Assembly: GCA_023436885.1 (NCBI GenBank)
Contig: JAEZHI010000031.1
Location: 182,764-246,763, forward strand
DNA length: 64,000 nucleotides
DNA from: Pseudomonadota bacterium
GTDB lineage: Bacteria; Pseudomonadota; Alphaproteobacteria; Rhizobiales; Pleomorphomonadaceae
Direction: 5' to 3'
Shown here: positions 35,108-45,752 of the stretch, in pieces
Numbering within the stretch: the stretch's first letter is position 1
How the letters are laid out: the number at the start of each line of letters is the position of its first letter
Notes under the pieces: generated by a model
What the model was told of the DNA's origin: nothing
Seen by the model: only the letters and a program-made list of their open reading frames with translations
Database searches by the model: none
Position numbers and translations under genes: made by a program

Positions 35108-35884
35108 ATGTTGAAGTCGCTACAAGGAAGGACGGTCATTGTCACCGGCGGCAGCCGGGGCATCGGCAAGGGGATCGCCCTTCGTTTTGGCGAGGCCGGC
35201 CTCAACGTGCTGGTGGTATCGCGCAGCGAAACCGACGCATCGGCGGTCGCCAAGGCTATCGGCAAGCATGCCAGCGGATTCGCGGCCGACGTATCGACAC
35301 CCGAGGGATGCGAGGCGATGGCGAAGACAGCCATCGATCGCTACGGCGCCATCAACGTCCTTTGTGCCAACGCCGGCATTTTTCCGGCCGCCAAACTCTC
35401 GGAAATGACGCCCGCCGACTTCGATCATGTGATTTCTACCAATCTGCGCTCCACCTTCCTGAGCGTGTCGGCGGTGTTACCTGCGATGACCGCGGCAGGG
35501 AGTGGCCGCATCGTGCTGACGTCATCGATCACTGGCCCCGTCACCGGCTATCCGGGCTGGTCGCACTATGGCGCCAGCAAGGCTGGTCAGCTCGGCTTCA
35601 TGCGCACAGCTGCGATCGAACTGGCGCCGAAGGGCATCACGGTCAACGCCGTGCTGCCGGGTAACATCTTCACCGAAGGGCTTGAGGGGATGGGGCCGGA
35701 CTATATCGCCAAGATGGAAGCATCCATTCCGCTGAAGCGTCTGGGCACGGTGGCGGATATCGCCAATGCGGCGCTGTTCTTTGCGTCCGAGGAAGCCGCC
35801 TATATCACGGGGCAAACCATCACCGTCGATGGCGGCCAGATCCTGCCGGAAAGCCTAGGCGCGCTGGAGGCCATGGACGGCTGA
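35108..35884 (+). CDS. SDR-family NAD(P)-dependent oxidoreductase
   Basis: A 258-residue classical short-chain dehydrogenase. The cofactor loop is TGGSRGIGKG (14-23), the structural NAG motif is CANAGIF, and the catalytic Ser...Tyr-x-x-x-Lys is SSITGPVTGYPGWSHYGASKAG. The C-terminus ends GQTITVDGGQILPE. A start site AGAAGGTGGAACAG precedes it. It is divergent from the transporter operon and shares its operator region, so it probably oxidises or reduces an alcohol or aldehyde intermediate of the same pathway. The substrate is not assignable from sequence. Confidence 0.9.
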   Translation: MLKSLQGRTVIVTGGSRGIGKGIALRFGEAGLNVLVVSRSETDASAVAKAIGKHASGFAADVSTPEGCEAMAKTAIDRYGAINVLCANAGIFPAAKLSEMTPADFDHVISTNLRSTFLSVSAVLPAMTAAGSGRIVLTSSITGPVTGYPGWSHYGASKAGQLGFMRTAAIELAPKGITVNAVLPGNIFTEGLEGMGPDYIAKMEASIPLKRLGTVADIANAALFFASEEAAYITGQTITVDGGQILPESLGALEAMDG

Positions 35885-35917
35885 CGAGTGTCCTTGGGGC
35901 ATAGCGGAAAGCAGGCA

Positions 35918-35946
35918 GGGACGGCACATCACGCCGTCCCCTTTTA
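35918..35946. terminator. terminator between convergent SDR and aminotransferase-like genes
   Basis: GGGACGGC (35918-35925) and GCCGTCCC (35933-35940) form an 8-bp stem followed by CTTTTATT, 33 bases after the SDR stop. It can serve both directions. Confidence 0.85.
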
Positions 35947-35974
35947 TTGGCCCGGGAAACCTGTCCGACCTGCA

Positions 35975-37303
35975 TCAGTGCTTCGACAGAATGGCTTTCA
36001 AAGTCTCGACGAAGAAATCGGCGTTTTCCTTGGAGAAGCAGAGCGGCGGCCGGATCTTCAGCGTGCTGCCCCAAAGGCCGGCTGCGCCGATCAGAATGCC
36101 GCGCTCCTTCATGGCATTGATAACGAAGGTAGCCAGCCCTTGATCGGGACGCCCCTCGGCATCGATGAAGTCCAGGCCGATGAAAAGGCCCGCCCCTCTG
36201 ACGGCGCCAATATCGCGTCGGTTGCCCATGACGCTTGTAAGGCCAGCCTTGAAATAAGCGCCAACGTCACGCGCATTGTCGACGAGCCCTTCCCGCTCGA
36301 TGACATCGAGAACCGCCGATCCGGCAGCGGCGGCAACGGGATTGCCACCGAAGGTGTTGAAGTAGCCGGTCTCCTCGCAGAACTGAGACAGCAAGTCCGG
36401 ACGGGTCACAACGCCCGCCATCGGGAATCCGTTGCCCATGGGTTTGCCCATGGTGACGATATCGGGAAGAATTCCGTGCCGGGAGAAGCCCCAGAGCCCC
36501 CCGCCGGTTCGTCCGAAGCCGGGCTGCACCTCATCGGCAATGAAGAGGCCTCCGCCTTTGTGAGCGACCTCGACCGCCGCCTTCAGGAAGCCCGGGGGAT
36601 CGGCGAAAATGCCGTCGGACGAGAAAATGCTATCGGCAATGATGGCCGCAAAGCCGATGCCTTTTTCTTCAAGATCGTCGATAGCCGCCTGGAGGTTGGC
36701 GGCAAAGAAAGCGGAGACGTCGCCACCGGGCGCCAGCGCCGGATCCGGCTCCGGGATGACGCGCACGAAGTCCGGCACCGGCTTTGACTTCATTGACGAG
36801 GGCGAAATGGCCGTCACGTGGTGGGTGTTGCCATGGTAGGCTGTGCGAGTCACCACAAATCCGCGCTTGCCGGTTGCCGCCTCGGCGATGCGCATGGCCA
36901 GATCGTTGCTCTCTGAGCCGGTGCAGGTCATCGTGAGATTGGAGAGCGGCGCCGGAAACTTCGACAACAACTTCTCGGCATAGGCCTCGACCGGCTTGGT
37001 CAAGTAGCGCGTGTGGATATTCAGAACGGCGATCTGCTTTGCCACTGCTTCGGCCACGGCCGGATGCGAATGCCCGACCGACGGCACGTTGTTATAGACG
37101 TCGAGGTAGCGCTTGCCGTGGGCGTCGTACATGAAGACACCCTCCGCCCGCACCATCTCGATCGGCTCCTTGTAGAAGAGAACCGAGGAGGCACCGAAGG
37201 TCGCCTGTCGCTTGGCGACGCGGGCGGCCAACTCGGGTGTCAACGCCGTACCGTCCGACGCCTCGAAGCGATTGAGGGCGAGGATTTGTTTGGTCGGGCT
37301 CAT
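35975..37303 (-). CDS. class III aminotransferase-fold enzyme, likely amino-alcohol-phosphate phospho-lyase
   Basis: A 442-residue PLP enzyme. Asp257 (FIADEVQPGFGR) and Schiff-base Lys287 (TMGKPMGNGFP) are in place. The start is ATG 37303, overlapping the kinase stop as ATGA; the longer frame upstream lies inside the kinase gene. GKPMGNG and YFNTFGGNPVAAAAG are the pattern I associate with human ETNPPL and PHYKPL, which are not transaminases but phospho-lyases acting on phosphoethanolamine and 5-phosphohydroxylysine. Tight coupling to a kinase of the hydroxylysine-kinase/APH family makes the phospho-lyase reading attractive. A true transaminase cannot be excluded. Confidence 0.82.
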   Translation of the reverse strand: MSPTKQILALNRFEASDGTALTPELAARVAKRQATFGASSVLFYKEPIEMVRAEGVFMYDAHGKRYLDVYNNVPSVGHSHPAVAEAVAKQIAVLNIHTRYLTKPVEAYAEKLLSKFPAPLSNLTMTCTGSESNDLAMRIAEAATGKRGFVVTRTAYHGNTHHVTAISPSSMKSKPVPDFVRVIPEPDPALAPGGDVSAFFAANLQAAIDDLEEKGIGFAAIIADSIFSSDGIFADPPGFLKAAVEVAHKGGGLFIADEVQPGFGRTGGGLWGFSRHGILPDIVTMGKPMGNGFPMAGVVTRPDLLSQFCEETGYFNTFGGNPVAAAAGSAVLDVIEREGLVDNARDVGAYFKAGLTSVMGNRRDIGAVRGAGLFIGLDFIDAEGRPDQGLATFVINAMKERGILIGAAGLWGSTLKIRPPLCFSKENADFFVETLKAILSKH

Positions 37304-38304
37304 GCAACACCCTCCAGGAAATCGGCTGCGAGGTAGCGTTCCGCCAGCCCGATCGTACCGGCGGTGTAGGCCGGCCCCATCGACTGCGCGGTCGGCGTTT
37401 CGGAATGAGACGCAATCCAGGCGGTAAGCTGCATCCGCCTCAACATGACAAGCATGGGCAACGCCGCCGCCTGTTGCGGATCGAGCGGAGCAACGCGGGC
37501 ATAGCCGGCCAACCAAGCGGCCATGAGGTCGGGAATGAACGGCTCGGTCTCCATGAAGGAAATGGAGGCGGCAAAGTCGTAGGCAAACCAGGAGAAGCCG
37601 CAATCGTCGAAGTCGATCACGCCGAGCCGGTCACCATCGACCAGAAGGTTGGCGGCGCGCATGTCGGCGTGAATGAGGCCAAAACGATCAGGACCGGTTC
37701 CGAAGGCGACAGTTTCGCGGTGAAGTCGGCTGGCAACCGTCTCCAGGATTGCCCGCCCCTCGGCATCGAGACCAAGAGCCTGACGCCAGTCGCCCCAATA
37801 GGCGTTGGGGCCGATGATGGTATCAAAGGTCCAGGTCTTGCGCGTGAACTCCTTCGGGCGGGACCATGCCCGGCTGTGAGCATGGAGCCGGGCGGATATC
37901 TCCCCGAGATGGCCATACCAGCGCGTGAGATCGCCAGCCTCGTCGGGCGCCTTGCCGCTCATGAATTCGAAGGCAACAGCGTTGCGGTGAGTCTCGCCAT
38001 CGAAGAAGGTGGCGAGCAACTTGCCGTCCCGGGCGTGAATCGGTGCCGGTGTCGAGATGATACCGTCCGCCCGCAAGGCTTCGATCCAACCGAGCTCGGA
38101 GATGATCTCCTCGTCACTGTGGTAGGCCGGACGATGAACCCGAAGGATCAGGCGACGGCTGGCGGCAGCGTCATCCACCAGAAACGTCGCATTCTCGGAA
38201 ATGGTCAGCAGCGATAGCTTGGCCGTTTCGTCGATATTCCAGGTCGGTAGAGCCGAACGCAGGCCATCTTCGAGGCGGGCGAGAAAGGCGTCATCGTAGA
38301 GCAT
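37300..38304 (-). CDS. APH-fold small-molecule kinase (hydroxylysine/ethanolamine-kinase-like)
   Basis: A 334-residue phosphotransferase. The Brenner motif HxDxxxxN is at His212-Asp214-Asn219 (IHADMRAANLL) and the metal-binding Asp at 231-234 (VIDFDDCGFSW). The region near 110-120 reads VAFEFMSGKAP. The start at 38304 is chosen because the upstream extension covers the operator region and has no homology. Homologues include hydroxylysine kinase, homoserine kinase II and choline/ethanolamine kinases. Coupled by a 4-base overlap to the downstream PLP enzyme, it would phosphorylate an amino alcohol that the partner then deaminates. Aminoglycoside resistance is unlikely in this context. Confidence 0.82.
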   Translation of the reverse strand: MLYDDAFLARLEDGLRSALPTWNIDETAKLSLLTISENATFLVDDAAASRRLILRVHRPAYHSDEEIISELGWIEALRADGIISTPAPIHARDGKLLATFFDGETHRNAVAFEFMSGKAPDEAGDLTRWYGHLGEISARLHAHSRAWSRPKEFTRKTWTFDTIIGPNAYWGDWRQALGLDAEGRAILETVASRLHRETVAFGTGPDRFGLIHADMRAANLLVDGDRLGVIDFDDCGFSWFAYDFAASISFMETEPFIPDLMAAWLAGYARVAPLDPQQAAALPMLVMLRRMQLTAWIASHSETPTAQSMGPAYTAGTIGLAERYLAADFLEGVA

Positions 38305-38343
38305 GCTGAGCCATATCCGTGTTGGCAATGTTTGGGAATGCAA

Positions 38344-38369
38344 CAACATTAATGTTGGAATTGCAACAT
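38344..38369. promoter_or_regulatory. double TGTTG/CAACA inverted repeat upstream of the kinase operon
   Basis: CAACATTAATGTTG (38344-38357) is a perfect 14-bp palindrome and overlaps a second repeat, ATGTTGGAATTGCAACAT (38352-38369, 6-bp arms). Both lie 40-65 bases before the kinase start. The half-sites match those in the potD-like promoter, which ties the kinase operon to the transporter operon. Confidence 0.62.
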
Positions 38370-38424
38370 CAAAAAGCGAGCAGGTATTGCTTACCTCACT
38401 GGCAAGCGAACCGCTTGAAAAGCA

Positions 38425-38455
38425 CATCCCCGGGAAGCGGCGCTCCCCGGGGATG
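38425..38455 (-). terminator. intrinsic terminator of the ribose-type ABC operon
   Basis: CATCCCCGGG (38425-38434) and CCCGGGGATG (38446-38455) form a perfect 10-bp stem. On the minus strand it is followed by TGCTTTTC. It lies 32 bases beyond the binding-protein stop. Confidence 0.8.
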
Positions 38456-38486
38456 CATTCTAGATCAAAGCTGAGAGGTATTTGAT

Positions 38487-39422
38487 TCAGCGAGCAGCCG
38501 TCCAGCCCTTGTAGTCGGCGACGTTGTCACGCGTCACGAGCTTGGAAGGCATCAGCGTGACCTGCTGCGCCGGCTTCTTGCCGTTGATCAGGTCGATGCC
38601 GATCTGGGTGGCAAGCTGGGCCATGGCATAGGGGTCCTGGCTCGCAGAAGCCAGAACGAGCGAAGAGCTGTCCTTCAGCTCGGCTTCGATATCCGGCGCA
38701 CCATCAACGGCGGTAATGAACAGATTGGTGCGGTTGGCCTGCTTGGAGGCGAGGCTGGCGCCGATACCCGTCGGGTCGTTGATGGCGAACACGGCGTCAA
38801 TCTTCTCGAAGCGGGTAAGCAGCGACTGCATGACGTTCAGGCCGCCATCACGCGAGCCCTTGGCGTCCTGGTCGCCGGAGAGCACCTTGATGCCAGGGGC
38901 AGCGCCGAACACCTTCTTGCAGCCGACGACGCGGTCGATGACCGAGGACACCTGCGGGCCGTTGACGATGACGACGTCGCCCTTGCCGCCGAGCTTGTCG
39001 ACGATGAACTTGCAGGCGATTTCGCCGGCCTGGACGTTGTCGGTGGTAACGGTGGCATCGGCGCCTTCGGCGGCGGTATCAACGGCGACAACCGGGATGC
39101 CGGCAGCCTGAGCGCGGGCGATGGCGGGGGCCACGGCCTTCGGATCGGCCGGGTTCAGCAGGATCAGGTCAACGCCAGCGGCAATGAAGTTGTCGATCTG
39201 GGTGAACTGCTTGTTCATGTCGTAGTCGTAGCCGAGGGCCGTGACTTCGACATTCGGGTTGGCTTCCTTAGCCTTGTTCGTCGCGCCGTTGGCGAGGGCG
39301 ACGAAGAACGGGTTACCCATCGAACCGAGCGAGATGCCGATCTTGTTGAGTTCCTTCGCCCCGGCGGCGCCGGTGAAGGCAACAGCGGCGGCGGCGGCGA
39401 GCAGAATGCTGCGATACTTCAT
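38487..39422 (-). CDS. ribose-type (RbsB-like) periplasmic sugar-binding protein
   Basis: A 311-residue binding protein with signal peptide MKYRSILLAAAAAVAFTGAAGA, then the cluster-B fold: KIGISLGSMGNPFFVALANG, VDLILLNPADPKAVAPAIARA, GIPVVAVDT, and AINDPTGIGASLASKQANR. A hinge and ligand residues are present but the sugar cannot be predicted. It is the last gene of the ROK-ATPase-permease-binding-protein operon, 271 bases after the permease, with a structured leader and GGAGGATAAAGG ribosome-binding site. Confidence 0.92.
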   Translation of the reverse strand: MKYRSILLAAAAAVAFTGAAGAKELNKIGISLGSMGNPFFVALANGATNKAKEANPNVEVTALGYDYDMNKQFTQIDNFIAAGVDLILLNPADPKAVAPAIARAQAAGIPVVAVDTAAEGADATVTTDNVQAGEIACKFIVDKLGGKGDVVIVNGPQVSSVIDRVVGCKKVFGAAPGIKVLSGDQDAKGSRDGGLNVMQSLLTRFEKIDAVFAINDPTGIGASLASKQANRTNLFITAVDGAPDIEAELKDSSSLVLASASQDPYAMAQLATQIGIDLINGKKPAQQVTLMPSKLVTRDNVADYKGWTAAR

Positions 39423-39662
39423 AACCTTTATCCTCCTTGGGTGCCGGCTGGGCCTGGCGGAGCTCCTCCCGCCCGGTACGCCTGCTATTTGTGGCCGGCC
39501 GATTAGCGGTCCTGCCGTTGGTGTTCAGGGGTGTCGTGGTTGTCGGTTCTCCCCGACTGATACGCCACCCCAGATGCGGAGGCGGGAACGGCCCGCCGCC
39601 GAATTTCCGGGATGGAGCAGAGGTGTCTGCCCCGATCCCATGCCCTTGTGCATTCCCTTGGT

Positions 39663-39685
39663 TCGAAAAGCCTCCAGCTTTTCGA
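39663..39685 (-). repeat. stem-loop after the permease gene
   Basis: TCGAAAAGC (39663-39671) and GCTTTTCGA (39677-39685) form a perfect 9-bp stem with a 5-base loop 8 bases past the permease stop. A second GC hairpin (GGCGGG/CCCGCC, 39581-39597) lies further on in the 270-base gap before the binding-protein gene. It may adjust the ratio of binding protein to permease. Confidence 0.6.
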
Positions 39686-39693
39686 GTGAATGC

Positions 39694-40701
39694 TCAGGTG
39701 CGTGCACCACCCTGCGAACGGACGCGGTCGAGCGCCACAGCGATGATGATGACGAGGCCCTTGATGATGTACTGCCAGATGTCGCTCACGCCGATCAGCA
39801 CCAGACCGTTGGACAGAACGGCGATGATCAGCGCACCGATCAGCGTACCCCAGATGGAGCCGACACCGCCGGTGAAGGACGTGCCGCCGAGAATGACGGC
39901 CGCGATGGCGTCGAGTTCATAGGACTGGCCAAGCTGCGTGCCGTTGGCTGCGAACAGGCGAGCCGCGCTCATCACGCCACCGAGACCAGCCATCAGGCCC
40001 GAGAAGCCATAGACGAACAGGAAGACGGCCCAGACCTTGATACCCGAGAGGCGCGCGGCGCTTTCGTTGCCGCCGGTAGCGTAGATGTGCACGCCGAGTA
40101 CGGTGCGGCGCAGGATCACCCAGGTGACGATCACTGACAGGAAGGCGATGATCACCAGCCAGGGGATGCCGAAGATATAGCCGTTGCCGATGAAGGCGAA
40201 GGGCATGTGCGAGTTGAAGACAGTGGTGTCGTTGCCGAGCAGTCGGGCGACGCCGCGCACGGCCGTGAGCGAACCCAGGGTCGATATGAAGGGTGGCAAG
40301 CGAACGAAGGCTACCAGGGCACCGTTGATCAGGCCGAACAAGAGACCGATCAGCAGCGCGAAGGGAATGCCTATGAAGCCCATGTCCGGCCACAGCGAAC
40401 CGATCACCGCCACCATAGCCGAGGCGGCCAGAATGGAGCCGACAGAGAGGTCGATGCCGCCAGTCAGGATCACCGCCGTCATGCCGCAGGCGAGCACGGT
40501 GTTGATTGAGGCCTGCTGGGTGACGATCGAAAGGTTCTGCGGCGAGATGAAGCGTCCGGACATCAGCTGGAAGGCGATGCCGAGCAGAATGAGGATCGGC
40601 AGCATGCCGACCGTGCGGATGAGTTGCTGAATGAAGACCTGACGATTGGCGGCGGCCTTTTCCCGGACGAGTTCGGCGGCCTGCGACGTTTCCTGGGACA
40701 T
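39694..40701 (-). CDS. ribose-type ABC permease (RbsC-like)
   Basis: A 335-residue integral membrane protein with eight to ten helices and the RbsC/XylH family signatures TGGIDLSVGSILAASAMVA, FVRLPPFISTLGSLTAVRGVARLL, GGNESAARLSGIKVW and GGTSFTGGVGSIWGTLIGALI. It forms the homodimeric channel with the ATPase 30 bases upstream. Confidence 0.94.
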   Translation of the reverse strand: MSQETSQAAELVREKAAANRQVFIQQLIRTVGMLPILILLGIAFQLMSGRFISPQNLSIVTQQASINTVLACGMTAVILTGGIDLSVGSILAASAMVAVIGSLWPDMGFIGIPFALLIGLLFGLINGALVAFVRLPPFISTLGSLTAVRGVARLLGNDTTVFNSHMPFAFIGNGYIFGIPWLVIIAFLSVIVTWVILRRTVLGVHIYATGGNESAARLSGIKVWAVFLFVYGFSGLMAGLGGVMSAARLFAANGTQLGQSYELDAIAAVILGGTSFTGGVGSIWGTLIGALIIAVLSNGLVLIGVSDIWQYIIKGLVIIIAVALDRVRSQGGART

Positions 40702-40731
40702 GGCGGTTCCCTTGCTTTTCTATCTTTGGCG

Positions 40732-42262
<1,531 letters not shown>

Positions 42263-42279
<17 letters not shown>

Positions 42280-43531
42280 AGTCTCTGAACTCCCTGAACA
42301 TGGGCGCCGTGCCGGTCAGGATCGACGAGCGTGGCGAGAAGTTGAAGAAGAGCGGTAAGGTGGCAGCGCCAAGCGCTCCCGCCCGGGCGCGAAATGAACC
42401 GTCGAGTACCTTGGGAACCGGAACGCTTTCGGGTGTGGCAGCTGCGAGCGCCGCCCCCAGGCGCTCGACGATCGTTTCGATGAGACCACAGTCGAGGTCG
42501 CCTTCCAGAATGACGTGGGCAACGTCGAGTGTCGCTGTCGTCGCAAGAATGGCCGGGACAAAGGCTGCGACCGCGTCGTCGATCCATTCGTCGAAGGCGA
42601 TTGGCCGCGGCTCAAGACGAAAAAGGTCCCCGACCTGCCCCAGCGTTTCGACCGCGTGACCATGCCAGCGCAAATGCCGCTTCAGACTGGCAAGCGAGCT
42701 ACGGGTCAGCAAAACATCGAACGGTCGTTCGGGGCGCGGTGCTGACGGCAACGGCGAGGCCGGCACCGGCATCATGGCGAAATCGCCGGCATTTCCACGG
42801 CTGCCGCGCAGACAGTCGCCATCGAGCACGACACCGCCACCGACGGCACCGCCGATGAAGAGGTAAATGAAATCCGAAATGACCCGACCATGGCCGTAAA
42901 ACAGTTCGGCAATGGCTGCAGCATTGCCGTCGTTCTCGACAAAGACGGGAATGCCGGTTTCCGCTTCGAGGGCCGCGCCAAAGTCGAAATCGTCCCACAG
43001 GCGGAAAGAATTTGATGGGAGTTCGAGTTCCCTCAACCAACTTCCGAGATGATACGGCTGAGCCAGACCGATACCCGCAAGTCGCTCCCAGCGATCCGTC
43101 CCGATCTCCTGACCGATCGACTTGATGTCATCAACGACGGCGGCCAACATATCCTTGGGCGGCGGCAGCAATGTATCGTGTGACCGGCTGGCCAGGATAT
43201 GTCCGCCGAAATCGACACAGACCGTCTCGCAGCCAACGCGGTCGATACGAACACCGATGGAATAGGCGCCTTCCGGCGCCAGCGCCAGCATGGTTGCCGG
43301 CTGGCCGCGCTGGCCCTCGCGCTTCTTGCCGAGTTCGACCACAAGCCCTGCGGCGCCGAGGAAAGTGGTGATGGTACCAATGGCATTGTTGGTGAGGCCG
43401 GCTGCCCGGGCGAGATCGGTTTTCGACGCTTCGCCGAACCGGCGTAGCGCCTGAAGAACGATCCGCTCATTGTAGAGACGAACCTGAGCAGAGTTTGACC
43501 CCTGCCCGGTCCGCGTCTTGCGGGCCGACAT
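42263..43531 (-). CDS. ROK-family transcriptional regulator
   Basis: A 422-residue NagC/XylR-type regulator. N-terminal winged helix: NERIVLQALRRFGEASKTDLARAAGLTNNAIGTITTFL. The ROK sugar-binding domain follows, with VFVENDGNAAAIAELFYG and GAVGGGVVLDGDCLRGSRGNAGDFAMM. The classical zinc motif CxCGxxGC is not seen, so it is a regulator rather than a glucokinase. It leads the sugar ABC operon and probably represses it until the sugar binds. Confidence 0.9.
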
Positions 43532-43585
43532 TAGGATTCCCCCCGGACTTGAGGCGAAGCAGACGACTTCTCAGCTGTTGAAGGT

Positions 43586-43615
43586 GGCGACGACGGCCTC
43601 CCAACCGTCGTCGCC
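43586..43615 (-). repeat. perfect 11-bp stem-loop upstream of the ROK gene
   Basis: GGCGACGACGG (43586-43596) and CCGTCGTCGCC (43605-43615) with an 8-base loop, about 55 bases before the ROK start. It could be a leader hairpin of the ROK operon or the terminator of the D-aminopeptidase transcript. Confidence 0.5.
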
Positions 43616-43776
43616 CAGCCGAGGCAAGTTCTCCCGCGCTTCCCTCGATTAATTAATTCACGATGAAGAACCTAGGACTCATCGGCAGAGGGGTCAATTC
43701 AGCCAAAAGAATGAATGGTCAGGCGTTGACACGGGCGCGGCGTCAACGCAACGCGCGCAACCCCTCCGCCTGGAAA

Positions 43777-43792
43777 ATTGAATTGTTTCAAT
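43777..43792. promoter_or_regulatory. ATTGAA-N4-TTCAAT inverted repeat
   Basis: A perfect 6+6 inverted repeat (ATTGAATTGTTTCAAT) in the AT-rich part of the 272-base gap between the ROK and D-aminopeptidase genes, 11 bases beyond the latter's stop. AT-rich repeats of this kind are typical of ROK operators. A GCGTTGAC/GTCAACGC stem (43723-43749) lies nearby. Confidence 0.35.
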
Positions 43793-43803
43793 AACGTAAC
43801 GAA

Positions 43804-45363
43804 CTAGACAACTCGTTCAAAGACAACGTTTCGAGCGAGCCAGCAACCAACAGAGAGCCCTTGGCTTGCGCCACTGGCAGATCTGCGGATCTGGACGGTC
43901 CAATCGCCCGGTGCCGGCGCATCCATGCCGCGCGGCGTCGAAAGCTTCCAGACATCACCCGCAAACTGTCTGATCCGATGCATCGGACCGCGACCGAGAA
44001 TGCCATCGAAACGCCCAGCAAAGCTTGAACCCGTTGCCTCGATTTCCAAAAGCGACTCCGTTTCGGGCGACCAGTATCGGCCCGCTATGTCCTTCGCGCC
44101 AATGTCGCCTAGACGCACGGCCAAGCCATGCAAGTTATCGCCGGGCCGATCAAGCCAAAGCCCATCACCCTGGCGAGAAAGGGTCATCCCGGAGGAACGG
44201 GCGATACCATCTTCGCCGCAGGACAGGACTTCAGCTCCGCCGCCAAGGCTGGCGAGAATCGCATTGCCGTGGACGCTCACGTCGAGCGAAAGGCCCGACG
44301 ACGCCTCAAGATAACTGCCCGCCCAGCCCTGGTCGGCCGGCATGCCGCTTCGAGGCGCAGCGGGACGACCAAGAGCAGCGCGCATCACAAAAAGCGCTGC
44401 GGCGTGTGCATCGGCCTCGTGGTTGAACATGACCACGACCGAAAGTCGCTCGGCTGCCGCATGCAGGCGACGAATTCGAAAGCCGCGCAACGCACCGCCA
44501 TGCCCAGTGACGGCAATATCCTCGATTCGATCATGCGCAAGGCCCATTCCGTACCGAGCCGGACGACCATCAGCGAAGACTGATGGCGTCGCCAACCGCC
44601 GATAGAGACCATTTGCATCGTTGCGAGTGCTGTCGATAAAGCGTTCCCAGGCGAGCATGTCGTCGAGTGTCGCCGCCACCCCAGCATCTCCGCTCCAGAA
44701 AATGCGATTCGTCGCGGGGAACCAACCGGTGGCCGCATTTCCCTCGTGACCAACCGTGCCGTTGAGAGGAGCTGCCGTGTCCGAAGCCAGCCTGGCATCA
44801 CGCATTCCGGCCGGACCAAAGATGTGCCGGGCGTAGAGATCGGCAAGCGAACGGCCGGACCGCTCCTCAAGAAGATCGGAAAGGATGCGGAAATTGCCGT
44901 TGGAATAGCTGTATTGGGTACCAGGCTCGAAGTGCTTGGTCTTCATCCGAGCAAACAGGGGGCGTGCATCCTCGCGCCGGAAGACGCCCTCATGATGAGC
45001 GCCGTGCAAAACCGTAAGCGCCCAATAGTCGCGCAGGCCCGAGCGGTTGTCGCAGAGTTCGCGGACAGTAGGCCGCCGTTCCTCGATATTGGGAAGAAAG
45101 TCGGCAAGCCTGTCATCAAGCACCGAAGGATCGCCGAGGAGATCGAGAAGGACACCACATGTCATCTGCTTGCTGATCGAGCAGATGGGCAGGAGGCGGG
45201 AAGGCGTCATCGGAAGGCCGGTGTCGGGATCGGCGTACCCCCAGGCTTCGCGGATGACAACCTCGCCATCCTTCATGACGCCCACGGCACCACCCGGCCC
45301 CTTGAAACGCTCTGGCAGCGAGGCCACGGCAGCAGCAAGGGCAGCATGATCGATGGACGACAT
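43804..45363 (-). CDS. dap: D-stereospecific aminopeptidase (DAP, serine beta-lactamase fold)
   Basis: A 519-residue penicillin-recognising hydrolase, almost exactly the length of Ochrobactrum anthropi DAP (520). Catalytic residues fall at the same numbering: Ser62-x-x-Lys65 (CSISKQMT), Tyr153-x-Asn155 (YSYSNGN), and the HGG motif at His288 (VTGHGGALRG). Two C-terminal beta-barrel domains follow, from about 330, as in DAP. The enzyme removes N-terminal D-amino acids (especially D-Ala) from peptides and amides; there is no signal peptide, so it acts in the cytosol. The nearest operator-like repeats are about 390 bases upstream. Confidence 0.88.
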   Translation of the reverse strand: MSSIDHAALAAAVASLPERFKGPGGAVGVMKDGEVVIREAWGYADPDTGLPMTPSRLLPICSISKQMTCGVLLDLLGDPSVLDDRLADFLPNIEERRPTVRELCDNRSGLRDYWALTVLHGAHHEGVFRREDARPLFARMKTKHFEPGTQYSYSNGNFRILSDLLEERSGRSLADLYARHIFGPAGMRDARLASDTAAPLNGTVGHEGNAATGWFPATNRIFWSGDAGVAATLDDMLAWERFIDSTRNDANGLYRRLATPSVFADGRPARYGMGLAHDRIEDIAVTGHGGALRGFRIRRLHAAAERLSVVVMFNHEADAHAAALFVMRAALGRPAAPRSGMPADQGWAGSYLEASSGLSLDVSVHGNAILASLGGGAEVLSCGEDGIARSSGMTLSRQGDGLWLDRPGDNLHGLAVRLGDIGAKDIAGRYWSPETESLLEIEATGSSFAGRFDGILGRGPMHRIRQFAGDVWKLSTPRGMDAPAPGDWTVQIRRSASGASQGLSVGCWLARNVVFERVV

Positions 45364-45752
45364 CTTTCTCTCTCTTTTCTTCGGACAAACCTCGCGCAGC
45401 TAAAGCGGCCAAGCATCAAGACGCAAGCCTCGTCGAGAGCAAAAGAGTTCCGGGAATCTATCTGACTGAAGGTTGGCGCGGCCTAGAAAGACGCACTCAT
45501 GCACGGTTGTGTTCGCCTCGGCGAAAGCAATGAGATGCGTGGATGATGTGGGAGATAACTGATGGGAAGAAAAGCGGCGACCACACGTCACAGCAAGCAT
45601 TAAGAGTGGTCGATCGATGCCGGGTCAACGAGGAGGCCACTCTCGCCGGCATCGACCGACCGACCCGTCAAGACCAGGAGATGCGGCGGACCTGGCCTCA
45701 CCGGGTTGTAGTTTGGAAAGCAACTTCACTCTTTCCAAAATCACTAGACTAT

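Noticed and set aside
37300..38304. Aminoglycoside resistance phosphotransferase
   Set aside because: The fold is the same, but the ATGA coupling to a PLP enzyme and the catabolic context make a metabolic kinase far more likely.
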